Positions 1-7,859 of a stretch of 14,536 nucleotides of DNA are shown here, piece after piece (the stretch's first letter is position 1; each line of letters opens with the position of its first letter). A program made the translations under genes and the position numbers. Origin of the DNA: UKL13-2 sp031370625 (GTDB taxonomy: Bacteria > Pseudomonadota > Gammaproteobacteria > Burkholderiales > Usitatibacteraceae). The notes beneath the pieces are model-generated. The model did not search any database and was not told the origin of the DNA. It worked only from the letters and a program-made list of their open reading frames with translations. The stretch spans positions 1-14,536 of the forward strand of contig JANMQR010000019.1 in the NCBI GenBank assembly GCA_031370625.1, in the 5' to 3' direction.

Positions 1-3000
1 GGTTAACCAGCGCACGGCGTCTTGCTGCGCTTGATCGCGGAATATGGCGCGGCCTTCGCCGTGGGCGGTGGCGATGGGCAGGCGCGAACCGGCCATGCCG
101 GCAAAAAATATTGACGGTGACTCGCGAATTTCCAGCATCACGGTGCGCGATTCATATTGCTCGCTCTTGTTGCGCTCAAAATGTGGCCAGTTCTCGGCGC
201 CGGGAATAATCGTATGCAGATTCGACATCATCTGGCAGCCGTTGCACACCCCGAGTGCGAATGAATCATTGCGCTTGAAAAATGATTCAAATTCATCACG
301 CGCGCGTGCGTTGAACAACACCGATTTTGCCCAACCTTCGCCGGCACCCAGTACATCACCGTACGAGAATCCACCGCATGCTGCAAAGCCTTTGAAATCT
401 TTTAATGACACGCGGCCCGCGATGATGTCGCTCATGTGGACGTCATAAGCATCGAACCCGGCCTTGGTAAACACGTGTGCCATTTCCAGCTGACCGTTCA
501 CGCCTTGCTCGCGCAGGATCGCGATTTTTGGTTTTGCACCGGTGCTGATTGATGCGGCAATAAATGGTGCGGCCACATCTTCAATCGCATCGAAGCTGAC
601 CTTGGCGGTGAGGCCGGGATCTTTCGCATCCAGAATGCGGTCGTATTCTTCGCGCGCCGTCGCGGGATTATCGCGTCGCGATTGCATCAAATAACTGGTT
701 TCAGACCATGCGCGTTGCAGATCAATTCGCAGCTCGGCAAAGATCGGTTTCGAACCGCGAATGATGCGCAATTCATCGCTCGTATTGGTGTGGCCGATGA
801 TATGGCTCGCAGCGCTCAAGCCCGCCTCGCGCAGCACCTGCATCACGTGTGTGCGATCCGCCTTGCGAATTTGCAATACCGCGCCTAGCTCTTCGTTGAA
901 TAAAACGGCGAGAACTGCGTCGTTGTCGCCCAGTTTTTTATGAATCGCGGTGACATCATAATCGTCAACATCCGTTTCTCGTGCGTTGAACACCAGCGTG
1001 TCAAGGTATATCGAAATACCGATGTGGGACGCAAACGACATTTCCGCCAGCGTCACAAACAGGCCGCCATCCGAACGATCGTGATAGCTGAGGATTTTTT
1101 TCTCGCGCGCAAGTTTTCTCACCGCCGTAAAAAATGCTTTGAGCGATGCTGCATCATCCAGGTTCGGCCCGCGATTGCCGACTTGCGCGTAGACCTGCGC
1201 GAGGGCTGACGCACCGAGGCGATTTTTGCCTGCGCCCAAATCAATCAGCAGCAACTCCGTATCAGCTTCGTTTGATAATTCAGGTGTCAGCGTGGCGCTG
1301 GCATCAAGCGCTACGGCGAATGCAGAAATGATTAACGAAACAGGGGCGACGACTTGTTTGTTTTTATCGCCATCAATCCACGTCGTTTTCATCGACAGCG
1401 AATCTTTGCCGACCGGAATTGAAATGCCGAGAGCCGGGCACAGTTCCATGCCGACGGCTTTTACTGTTGCGAATAATTTCGCGCCCTCACCGGCCACGCC
1501 TGCCGCCGCCATCCAATTGGCCGAGAGTTTCAAATCCGACAGCTTTTCAATATCCGCCGCCGCGATATTGGTAATGGCTTCACCTACCGCCATACGGCCC
1601 GATGCGGGCGCATCGATCACGGCCAAGGGTGTACGCTCGCCCATCGCCATTGCTTCGCCCTGAGTGCCGTTATAGCCCATCAGCGTGACCGCGCAATCGG
1701 CTACCGGCACTTGCCACGGGCCAACAAACTGGTCGCGCGCCGTTAAGCCGCCCACGGAGCGGTCGCCAATCGTAATCAGAAACGATTTATCAGCCACCGC
1801 GGGCAAACGCAGCACGCGATATGCAGCTTCTTTCAAATCTATGTTGGCAGTATCCAACGCGACCAAATTCGGGGAAACAGTTTTTACATCACGATGCATG
1901 CGCGGCGGTTTTCCGAGCAGCGCGTCCATGCTCATATCGACCGCGTTGTTGCCGAACAGCGGATCGGTAACCACTAATTGCGGCTCGGCAGTCGCCACAC
2001 CCAGTACCGCAAACGGACAACGCTCACGCTCGCAAAATTGTTGAAACATTGCGAGTGATTCCGGCGCAATCGCCAAGGTATAGCGCTCCTGCGATTCATT
2101 GCTCCAGATTTCTTTCGGGCTCATGCCGGGCTCCTCAGACGGCACTTTGCGCAAATCAAATGTAGCACCCACGCCGCCCGCGTGCGCAAGCTCCGGCAGC
2201 GCATTCGAGATGCCACCCGCGCCCACATCATGAATCGACAAAATTGGATTGGCTTCACCCATTTGCCAGCACGCGTCAATCACTTCCTGACAGCGCCGTT
2301 CCATCTCGGCATTTGCGCGCTGCACGGAATCAAAATCGAGTGATTCGGTATTCGAGCCCGATGCCATTGATGATGCTGCACCGCCGCCCAAACCAATGCG
2401 CATACCTGGCCCGCCGAGCTGAATGAACAAGGTGCCGGGGCCGAATGGCTTTTTGTGCGTGTGTGAATTCGAAATATTGCCGAGCCCGCCCACGATCATG
2501 ATCGGTTTGTGATAGCCGCGCACCACGTTATCAGTTAGTTGTTCGTAGGTGCGGAAATAGCCGCACAAATTAATGCGACCAAACTCGTTGTTGAACGCGG
2601 CGCCCCCGAGCGGGCCTTCGGTCATGATGGTGAGCGCCGAGGCGATGCGCGCTGGTTTGCCGTAGTTAATTTCCCAAGGCTGCACATGGCCGGGAATGTA
2701 CAGATTTGAAACGCTAAATCCCGTCAAACCTGCCTTCGGCTTCGCGCCAATGCCAGTAGCGCCTTCATCGCGAATTTCACCGCCTGCGCCCGTTGCGGCA
2801 CCAGGCCAAGGTGCTATCGCGGTAGGATGATTATGCGTTTCAACTTTCATCACGATGTGGGTCACGTCACGATGAAAATCATATTTTCCGCGCGTCGGAA
2901 AGAATCGCTCGATTGACGCGCCTTGCATAATCGCGGAATTATCCGAATACGCCACTACCGTGCCTTCGGGTGAAACTTGATGCGTATTGCGAATCATCGC

Positions 3001-3729
3001 GAACAGGCTTTTATCCTGTGCTACGCCATCGATGGTCCACGACGCATTAAAAATTTTATGGCGACAGTGTTCCGAATTCGCCTGTGCGAACATCATCAAT
3101 TCGACATCAGTCGGATCGCGCTTGATGCTCGCGTAGTAGTCAAATAAATAGTCAACTTCATCATCGGACAATGCCAAACCCATTTCGGTATTGGCATGAG
3201 TTAGCGCAGTTTTGCCATCGCGAGTTGTTGCCACGGAAGTGAGTGGGGCGGGGGCAAGAGTTAAAAAAAGTTCCTGCGCATCATCGAGTGAAAAGCGCAC
3301 GGTTTCGGTCATCGGATCATGAATCGCATGCAAGATGGCAGCACGCGCATCTTTGGTCAATTCGCCATTGGTTTCAACATAAAACGCAATCCCGCGCTCG
3401 ATCCGTGTTACGTTATGCAATCCGCAGTTATGCGCAATGTCAGTTGCCTTCGATGCCCATGACGATATCGTGCCGACTCTTGGTAACACCAGCACTGGCG
3501 TGCCGTTTGGAGCATTTATGGCTGGAGAGCCGTATCTAATAAGGGCCTCCAAAATCGTCATCTCATTTTTGCTTAAGTCGGCGGATACCTGCACAAAATG
3601 CACAAATTCGGCGTTTATCGAGCGTAGCGCAGGATATTTTTCTTGCAGTGGCTGCAGTAATTTTTCAAGCCGAAACGGGGATAGCGCGGTAGGACCACGC
3701 AGGGTGAGAATCGAAGTGGGCTGAGACAT
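1..3729 (-). CDS. purL: Phosphoribosylformylglycinamidine synthase (FGAM synthase), 3' end cut by the window
   Basis: PurL carries out the ATP- and glutamine-dependent conversion of FGAR to FGAM in cytosolic de novo purine synthesis. The reading frame is open from ATG at 3729 to base 1, giving 1243 codons without a stop; the E. coli enzyme is about 1295 residues, so the end lies outside. The single chain has the proteobacterial large-PurL order: N-terminal domain, two AIRS-like synthase halves (for example HNHPTAIAPWPGAATG and the later GISIPVGKDSLSMKT), then a class I glutamine amidotransferase domain. The nucleophile Cys is about residue 1162 in ALGVCNGCQMM. The catalytic His/Glu of the amidotransferase would lie beyond the window. 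A TATAAT hexamer sits on the minus strand at 3772-3767, about 40 bases upstream of the start. The gene reads away from the ygfX-like gene and is separated from it by the palindromic element. Identity is certain. Confidence 0.98.
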   Translation of the reverse strand, partial: MSQPTSILTLRGPTALSPFRLEKLLQPLQEKYPALRSINAEFVHFVQVSADLSKNEMTILEALIRYGSPAINAPNGTPVLVLPRVGTISSWASKATDIAHNCGLHNVTRIERGIAFYVETNGELTKDARAAILHAIHDPMTETVRFSLDDAQELFLTLAPAPLTSVATTRDGKTALTHANTEMGLALSDDEVDYLFDYYASIKRDPTDVELMMFAQANSEHCRHKIFNASWTIDGVAQDKSLFAMIRNTHQVSPEGTVVAYSDNSAIMQGASIERFFPTRGKYDFHRDVTHIVMKVETHNHPTAIAPWPGAATGAGGEIRDEGATGIGAKPKAGLTGFSVSNLYIPGHVQPWEINYGKPARIASALTIMTEGPLGGAAFNNEFGRINLCGYFRTYEQLTDNVVRGYHKPIMIVGGLGNISNSHTHKKPFGPGTLFIQLGGPGMRIGLGGGAASSMASGSNTESLDFDSVQRANAEMERRCQEVIDACWQMGEANPILSIHDVGAGGISNALPELAHAGGVGATFDLRKVPSEEPGMSPKEIWSNESQERYTLAIAPESLAMFQQFCERERCPFAVLGVATAEPQLVVTDPLFGNNAVDMSMDALLGKPPRMHRDVKTVSPNLVALDTANIDLKEAAYRVLRLPAVADKSFLITIGDRSVGGLTARDQFVGPWQVPVADCAVTLMGYNGTQGEAMAMGERTPLAVIDAPASGRMAVGEAITNIAAADIEKLSDLKLSANWMAAAGVAGEGAKLFATVKAVGMELCPALGISIPVGKDSLSMKTTWIDGDKNKQVVAPVSLIISAFAVALDASATLTPELSNEADTELLLIDLGAGKNRLGASALAQVYAQVGNRGPNLDDAASLKAFFTAVRKLAREKKILSYHDRSDGGLFVTLAEMSFASHIGISIYLDTLVFNARETDVDDYDVTAIHKKLGDNDAVLAVLFNEELGAVLQIRKADRTHVMQVLREAGLSAASHIIGHTNTSDELRIIRGSKPIFAELRIDLQRAWSETSYLMQSRRDNPATAREEYDRILDAKDPGLTAKVSFDAIEDVAAPFIAASISTGAKPKIAILREQGVNGQLEMAHVFTKAGFDAYDVHMSDIIAGRVSLKDFKGFAACGGFSYGDVLGAGEGWAKSVLFNARARDEFESFFKRNDSFALGVCNGCQMMSNLHTIIPGAENWPHFERNKSEQYESRTVMLEIRESPSIFFAGMAGSRLPIATAHGEGRAIFRDQAQQDAVRWLT

Positions 3730-3766
3730 TTGAACTCTTGTGAGTGAACTACAATTTCGAGACCGA

Positions 3767-3772
3767 ATTATA
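3767..3772 (-). promoter_or_regulatory. Probable -10 element of the purL promoter
   Basis: Read on the minus strand this is a perfect TATAAT, 38 bases before the purL ATG, a sensible distance for a sigma-70 -10 box. No good -35 hexamer is present: with a 17-base spacer the -35 position falls on 3790-3795, inside the left arm of the palindrome, and reads GGGTCC. There is no TG extended -10. The call rests on the -10 alone. Confidence 0.45.
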
Positions 3773-3782
3773 CCGGACGAGC

Positions 3783-3944
3783 AGTATGGGGACCCGGAGG
3801 TCGCGGGACAAAATGAAAGCGATGGATTTGGTTGCGGGGCAAGACGCAAACCACAGCCATGGCCTCACCATGGCGAGGATTTGCAACGCCGCCCTGCGAG
3901 CAAAGACACCCTTTCATGTCCCGCGACCTCCGGGTCGCCGTACT
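3783..3944. repeat. About 160-bp imperfect palindrome, MITE-like or extragenic repeat
   Basis: The two ends are inverted copies. The 20 bases at 3791-3810 (GACCCGGAGGTCGCGGGACA) are the exact reverse complement of 3917-3936. Outward, 3783-3790 and 3937-3944 pair at 6 of 8 positions. Inward, 3814-3819 (TGAAAG) pairs with 3911-3916 after a three-base bulge. Much of the remainder also pairs with mismatches (TTTGGTTGCGGGGC on the left against TTTGCTCGCAGGGC read from the right). The centre is a perfect 7-bp hairpin, GCCATGG at 3856-3862 and CCATGGC at 3868-3874 with a 5-base loop. The whole can fold as one long hairpin. Such structure fits a non-autonomous transposable element or a repeated extragenic palindrome. 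No clear target duplication is visible. It lies just after the ygfX-like stop codon and just upstream of purL. Confidence 0.75.
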
Positions 3945-3947
3945 AGC

Positions 3948-4445
3948 CTAATGCCAGCGAAGCTTCACGCGCGTGCGTCGCGCGTCGTCCGGCGATAACG
4001 CGCCGCGCCACAGCGGCAGAACGCGTGGCCATAGCTTGCGATATCGGCTCGTCTGTTTTTCATCGTTGTACGGAATATTCATAAACCACGGCATCACGAA
4101 TGCGCCGTCGCGGACACGGCCTTCGCTATCGCGCCCGTTGCGATGACGCAGCCGAATACCCAGATCGCTTTTCTGGGCTGCGTTTTCGGGATCAAGCGTT
4201 ACCAAATAAAAAGCGATGATTGAATTGGGACGTCGCAGCGTGAGACGTGAAATTTCTAATGCCAACAGCGCAATGAGCACGAACATCAGCGTGGCCGTTG
4301 CCCACCCTGCCATGGGCAAGGTAGTGATAATGATTGCTGATATCACGCCTGCCGCCAGCGTTAGCGCCATACCAATTTTCGACGTGCGAATGAAAATCCA
4401 TCGCGGGTCATCAACGGCAGCAGTGGTATTTTTATTTTCAGGCAT
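3948..4445 (-). CDS. YgfX/CptA-like small inner-membrane protein
   Basis: This 165-residue protein has a short polar N-terminus, two hydrophobic segments (about residues 24-44 and 48-66) that look like a membrane hairpin, and a soluble C-terminal domain ending in basic residues. The end reads RVLPLWRGALSPDDARRTRVKLRW, which matches in pattern the C-terminus of YgfX-type proteins, where a Trp-Arg stretch follows the membrane hairpin. In E. coli ygfX lies in the sdhE-ygfX locus beside ygfZ; here the gene is directly divergent from ygfZ, which supports the assignment. YgfX (CptA) has been described as a membrane partner of SdhE and as a toxin-like protein affecting the cytoskeleton; that function is not shown here. 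No sdhE gene is visible next to it. The TAG stop lies a few bases from the palindromic element, which may end its transcript. Confidence 0.6.
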   Translation of the reverse strand: MPENKNTTAAVDDPRWIFIRTSKIGMALTLAAGVISAIIITTLPMAGWATATLMFVLIALLALEISRLTLRRPNSIIAFYLVTLDPENAAQKSDLGIRLRHRNGRDSEGRVRDGAFVMPWFMNIPYNDEKQTSRYRKLWPRVLPLWRGALSPDDARRTRVKLRWH

Positions 4446-4500
4446 ATAAAAAAATCAGAACAAACGTAAAATAGAAATTTGACAAACTCTATTATCTTTG

Positions 4501-5547
4501 ATGAATCCTCTTTGGATCGACATGCTGCAAAATCAGGGTGCCACGTTTGTGGATGGTCGTGTCGCCAGCTTTGGTGATGCTAATGCCGAGCTGCAATCGC
4601 TTGTCACACAAACGGTAATGTGCGATCTTTCGCATGAAGGTTTACTGCTCGTTTCCGGTGACGATGCCGCCGCTTTTTTGCATTCTCAGTTGAGTAACGA
4701 TGTGCTGGCGCTTGGCGAAGGTGACGCGCAAATCACTAGCTGGTGTTCGCCCAAAGGCCGAATGTTGGTCACTCCATTATTGTGGAAGGGCAAGCAAGGC
4801 TACTTCCTGCAGATGCCGCGTTCGCTGCAACCAGTGATTCAAAAGCGGCTGCAAATGTTCATCTTGCGCTCGAAAGTGAAGCTGGAAGATCTGAGCGCCG
4901 AATGGGTGAAGATTGGCGTTAGTGGCACCCACGGCGATGCCTTGGAAGCCAATATCCACGCGGCGTTTGGGGCAGTGCCTGCGCGGGCCATGTCAAGTAT
5001 TCACACTGATCTGGGTCGCGTGATTCGCCTGTCGAAGACACGTTTCGAAATTATTGCCAGCGCTGAAAATGCAATTGAGATTTGGAAAAAACTGACGCCA
5101 AATATTGCGAAGGTTGGCGCGGGTGTTTGGGATCTGTTGACCGTTCGCGACGGGGTCGTGCAAGTGTTGTCGGAAACGCAGGATCAGTTTGTGCCGCAGG
5201 CGGCGAATTTTGAATTGATCGGCGGCGTCAATTTCAAAAAAGGTTGTTATCCCGGTCAGGAGATTGTCGCGCGCACGCAATATCGCGGCATACTGAAGCG
5301 CCGTCTGGTGCGTGTGCATGGTGAATCGAGTGACCTGCCAACGCCGGGCGAAAGTATTTATGCGCCGGAATTTGGCGAACAAGCGGCGGGCCACATCGCG
5401 AATGTGGCATTTGCGCCAGAAGGTGGATTCGATGCGCTGGTGGTGGCGCAAATTGAAAGTATCAAGGCTGATTCGCTGCGGCTGAACAGTCTTGATGGCG
5501 CAGCTTTGAAAGTCGCCGCGTTACCTTACGAAGTGACGTTTCCGTAA
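4501..5547 (+). CDS. ygfZ: Folate-binding protein YgfZ (Fe-S cluster maintenance)
   Basis: YgfZ is a tetrahydrofolate-binding protein related to the glycine cleavage T-protein; it helps assembly or repair of certain Fe-S enzymes, including the tRNA methylthiotransferase MiaB. The translated protein is 348 residues. The family signature KGCYPGQE is present with its conserved Cys near residue 249, followed by IVARTQYRG and KRRLVRV. The N-terminal part contains FLHSQLSNDV, typical of the T-protein fold. An in-frame TTG lies one codon before the ATG; ATG at 4501 is preferred. No clear Shine-Dalgarno sequence precedes it and the leader is AT-rich. The gene is divergent from the ygfX-like gene and convergent with the acetyltransferase gene, with only 14 bases to the latter's stop. 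Confidence 0.95.
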   Translation: MNPLWIDMLQNQGATFVDGRVASFGDANAELQSLVTQTVMCDLSHEGLLLVSGDDAAAFLHSQLSNDVLALGEGDAQITSWCSPKGRMLVTPLLWKGKQGYFLQMPRSLQPVIQKRLQMFILRSKVKLEDLSAEWVKIGVSGTHGDALEANIHAAFGAVPARAMSSIHTDLGRVIRLSKTRFEIIASAENAIEIWKKLTPNIAKVGAGVWDLLTVRDGVVQVLSETQDQFVPQAANFELIGGVNFKKGCYPGQEIVARTQYRGILKRRLVRVHGESSDLPTPGESIYAPEFGEQAAGHIANVAFAPEGGFDALVVAQIESIKADSLRLNSLDGAALKVAALPYEVTFP

Positions 5548-5561
5548 CGCGTGCATTTCAT

Positions 5562-6014
5562 TTAGAGTAAGCGCCGCATTTCCTGATGTGGAATGCCGGC
5601 CTCAGTGAATTCCATTCCATGCGACAGAAAGCCGTGGTGAAAATAGAACGCGGTCGCATGGGTCTGTGAATGCAGCAAAACCTGCTCGTAGCCGCGCCGT
5701 TTGGCTTCTTCACAAAGCGTCTCCAGAATTTCGGTGCCCACGCCTTTGCGCCGCCATGCGCGCAGCACAGCCATACGGCCGACGCGCGGAATCGGGCCGT
5801 CCAGAATGAGGCGGCCGGTGGCAATTGTATCGCCATGCGTATCACGCGCAACCGCATGAACGCAGCGTGCATGGTCCGCATCGAGAGTGTCAAGTTCGAT
5901 CTCGGGTGGCACGCCTTGCTCGCGAACAAACACCGTAAATCGAATTTGAGAAAGCGCCTCTCCGTGCTGTTGCCAATCAACGAGAGAAACGGTAAACGGA
6001 GTAGCTGTACACAT
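5562..6014 (-). CDS. GNAT-family N-acetyltransferase
   Basis: The 150-residue protein is a single GNAT domain, expected to move an acetyl group from acetyl-CoA to an amine; the substrate cannot be told. The acetyl-CoA loop is RRKGVG (residues 88-93), following the strand VGRMAVL. The N-terminal segment IRFTVFVREQGVPPEIELD resembles the ElaA/YjcF-like group of small acetyltransferases. The C-terminal part (HATAFYFHHGFLSHGMEFTEAGIPH) has the usual GNAT strand 6-7 pattern, with YFHHGF matching the common FYxxxGF motif. The length is normal for the family. It converges with ygfZ, leaving 14 bases between the two stops. The gap of 160 bases upstream separates it from the DUF1223 gene, so it is probably transcribed alone. 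Confidence 0.88.
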   Translation of the reverse strand: MCTATPFTVSLVDWQQHGEALSQIRFTVFVREQGVPPEIELDTLDADHARCVHAVARDTHGDTIATGRLILDGPIPRVGRMAVLRAWRRKGVGTEILETLCEEAKRRGYEQVLLHSQTHATAFYFHHGFLSHGMEFTEAGIPHQEMRRLL

Positions 6015-6174
6015 GTATCTTGAATGTAAATTCTATCGATGACGCGAATATTACAACGTCTATCAATCAAAAAACACTTTTAGCTACAAATGTTCACCGC
6101 GGTGCTCAAAATTTCTCAGTTGTAACCGCTAGAAAAAAATCGCCTCTTAACAAATCGCCACTCCGCAGTGAGCG

Positions 6175-6978
6175 TTACGGCGCGCAAGCCGGGATGCTGA
6201 TGGCCTGAAGAATTTCGCCGGATCGCGTGTTCTGCACAAATGCCACCAAATTCATATCTTCGCGCTTCCAATCTTTTGGAATGCTCATTGCGCGTTTGAT
6301 TTCGGTTGTTGAGCCGTTCGCAGCTGGCGTGAGCTGAAACGGGCCACTCAATTCTCGCACCACGTGATCGTGTTTTAGTGAAACGCCTTTGTTTTCGCCT
6401 GCAGTGACGCGGCTAACCAGATTGTTTTCACTGAGTGCAATATAAAGTGCTGCGTCTTTACGCAATGATTCGTCGGCCAGGTTAACGCCCACCGCGACGT
6501 CGATTGAATCAGCAGCAAGCTGGCCACGAAGGCTGATATTTGCTGCTGGTTTTTTCGCGGCAAGTTCGCGAATACCGCTATCAAAGCGCGCGTCGGACGT
6601 GTTACCACGGGCGTCTTTACCGTTGAACATGACTTGCGGCGTGTAAACGGTGCGGCTGCCCTGCAAGCCAACTAATGTGCGTTGTCGGTCAGCAAAACCG
6701 GGCTTGCTAAACCGATCTTTCCAGCCGATGTAATCCCAGTAATCGACATGGAATGCGAGCGGCACTACGCCGTTTTTCTTTAACGTTATGGTCGAAAACC
6801 ATTTGTCGGTGGGCGGGCAGCTATCGCAGCCTTCCGAGGTGTAAAGCTCGGCGGTGGATACGGTTTTGCTGCCGCTTTCGGCTTGCAAGTTTTGTTGGCA
6901 AGTTGCTGCACTTGATGGAGAGTAGACGATTCCCACTATTGCGGATGAGACGCAGGCAAATGCGAAGGAAAGATTCAT
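6175..6978 (-). CDS. DUF1223 secreted thioredoxin-like protein
   Basis: The 267-residue protein starts with a hydrophobic stretch (about residues 3-24) ending in SSAAT, consistent with a Sec signal peptide cut near residue 25. The mature part opens with AELYTSEGCDSCPPTDKW, the hallmark of the DUF1223 family, with a CxxC-type pair at Cys51 and Cys54. Later conserved parts include PLAFHVDYWDYIGWKDRFS and the segment RTVYTPQVMFNGKD. The family has a thioredoxin-like fold and is exported, which suggests a periplasmic redox role, but no reaction has been fixed for it as far as I know. It follows ppa in the same direction at 82 bases, with a weak GC-rich hairpin between them, so co-transcription is possible but not clear. 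The start is ATG at 6978 with no strong ribosome-binding site. Confidence 0.9.
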   Translation of the reverse strand: MNLSFAFACVSSAIVGIVYSPSSAATCQQNLQAESGSKTVSTAELYTSEGCDSCPPTDKWFSTITLKKNGVVPLAFHVDYWDYIGWKDRFSKPGFADRQRTLVGLQGSRTVYTPQVMFNGKDARGNTSDARFDSGIRELAAKKPAANISLRGQLAADSIDVAVGVNLADESLRKDAALYIALSENNLVSRVTAGENKGVSLKHDHVVRELSGPFQLTPAANGSTTEIKRAMSIPKDWKREDMNLVAFVQNTRSGEILQAISIPACAP

Positions 6979-7060
6979 GGCGGTCTCGAAAAAGTTAGGG
7001 CGGCTTTTGGGGTACGCCCCGATTAACCATTCGGATTCAACAACGAATCAGTGATACGGT

Positions 7061-7609
7061 TCAGTAATAGGGTTTTTTAGGGCTCGCGTTAAATTTTTCA
7101 ACGCCATCCAAAACCGCTTTTTTGGCTTCGTCAGGCCCGAACCAGCCATCGATTTTCACCCATTTATTTGGCTCGAGATCTTTGTAGTGCTGAAAGAAAT
7201 GGCTGATTTGGTTGAGCATGATTGCGGGCAAATCATGTACGGTGTTTACGCTGTTATAAATCGCGGTCAGCTTCTCAATCGGGACGGCCAGCAGTTTTTC
7301 ATCACCGCCCGCTTCATCGGTCATCTTCAGCATGCCAATCGGCCGACAGCGCACCACCACGCCCGGCACCAGCGCAAACGGCGTAACCACCAGCACATCA
7401 ACCGGATCTCCGTCGTCTGAAAGTGTGTGAGGAATGTAGCCGTAATTACACGGGTAATGCATTGATGTAGACATGAAACGATCGACAAATAAAGCGCCGG
7501 TTTCCTTGTTCAATTCGTATTTAATCGGGTCGCCGTTCATCGGAATTTCAATGACAACGTTTACGTTATTTGGCACATCTGCGCCGGAATCAACTCTATC
7601 TAAATTCAT
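7061..7609 (-). CDS. ppa: Inorganic pyrophosphatase, family I
   Basis: This cytosolic Mg-dependent enzyme hydrolyses pyrophosphate to two phosphates, pulling polymerisation and activation reactions forward. The 182-residue length is close to the E. coli enzyme. The signature DGDPVDVLV is at residues 66-74, giving Asp66, Asp68 and Asp71. Other expected active-site residues line up: Glu21 in IEIP, Lys30, Tyr56 in NYGYIP, Asp103 and Lys105 in GGDEK, and Tyr142-Lys143 in FFQHYKD. Nothing important is missing. The ATG at 7609 is preceded by a run of C residues rather than a good Shine-Dalgarno sequence. The divergent neighbour is the HNH nuclease gene; the 250 bases between must hold both promoters. 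Confidence 0.98.
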   Translation of the reverse strand: MNLDRVDSGADVPNNVNVVIEIPMNGDPIKYELNKETGALFVDRFMSTSMHYPCNYGYIPHTLSDDGDPVDVLVVTPFALVPGVVVRCRPIGMLKMTDEAGGDEKLLAVPIEKLTAIYNSVNTVHDLPAIMLNQISHFFQHYKDLEPNKWVKIDGWFGPDEAKKAVLDGVEKFNASPKKPYY

Positions 7610-7671
7610 GGGGGGCTTCTCAAGCTGGGAAAATTGGATTAGCCTCTAGGCATGCGAGGATGTTTCGGTCG

Positions 7672-7700
7672 TTGACAGTTCAAAAATTTGAACCAAAAAT
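7672..7700 (+). promoter_or_regulatory. Candidate sigma-70 promoter with an operator-like palindrome in its spacer
   Basis: A perfect -35 TTGACA (7672-7677) is followed by exactly 17 bases and a weaker -10, AAAAAT (7695-7700, 4 of 6 consensus positions). The spacer holds the inverted repeat GTTCAAA-AA-TTTGAAC (7678-7693), perfect over 7 bp per arm. A dimeric repressor bound there would block RNA polymerase. The site points towards the HNH gene, whose start is about 150 bases downstream. On the other strand it lies about 65 bases upstream of ppa. The -10 is poor, so the promoter is uncertain. Confidence 0.4.
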
Positions 7701-7746
7701 CCATCGACATTTTGCACCCGCATGCGCACAAAAGCTGATTAGTTTT

Positions 7747-7761
7747 TTGTAACGTTTACAA
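7747..7761. repeat. Small inverted repeat TTGTAA-CGT-TTACAA
   Basis: The two 6-base arms are perfectly complementary around a 3-base centre. It lies between the candidate promoter and the HNH start in the ppa-HNH intergenic region, so it could be a second protein-binding site. It is short enough to arise by chance in AT-rich DNA. Confidence 0.3.
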
Positions 7762-7859
7762 CTTAAAATCAGCGCATCATTGAATACACTGTAGCGAACA
7801 CGCAGAGACATTATCGCTGTTCAACATGAAACCGCCAAGCGCGGACGATTGGAGCATAC

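Noticed and set aside
44..2426. Several plus-strand frames of 60-145 codons
   Set aside because: All are antisense to purL, which is open over the whole stretch.
3740..3998. Two overlapping short plus-strand reading frames over the palindrome
   Set aside because: They follow the inverted repeat arms and have no ribosome-binding site; their composition is explained by the palindrome.
6982..7020. Possible terminator after ppa on the minus strand (GGGCG/CGCCC with a T-run)
   Set aside because: The stem is only 5 bp with a 12-base loop, and it lies directly against the DUF1223 start; too weak to list.
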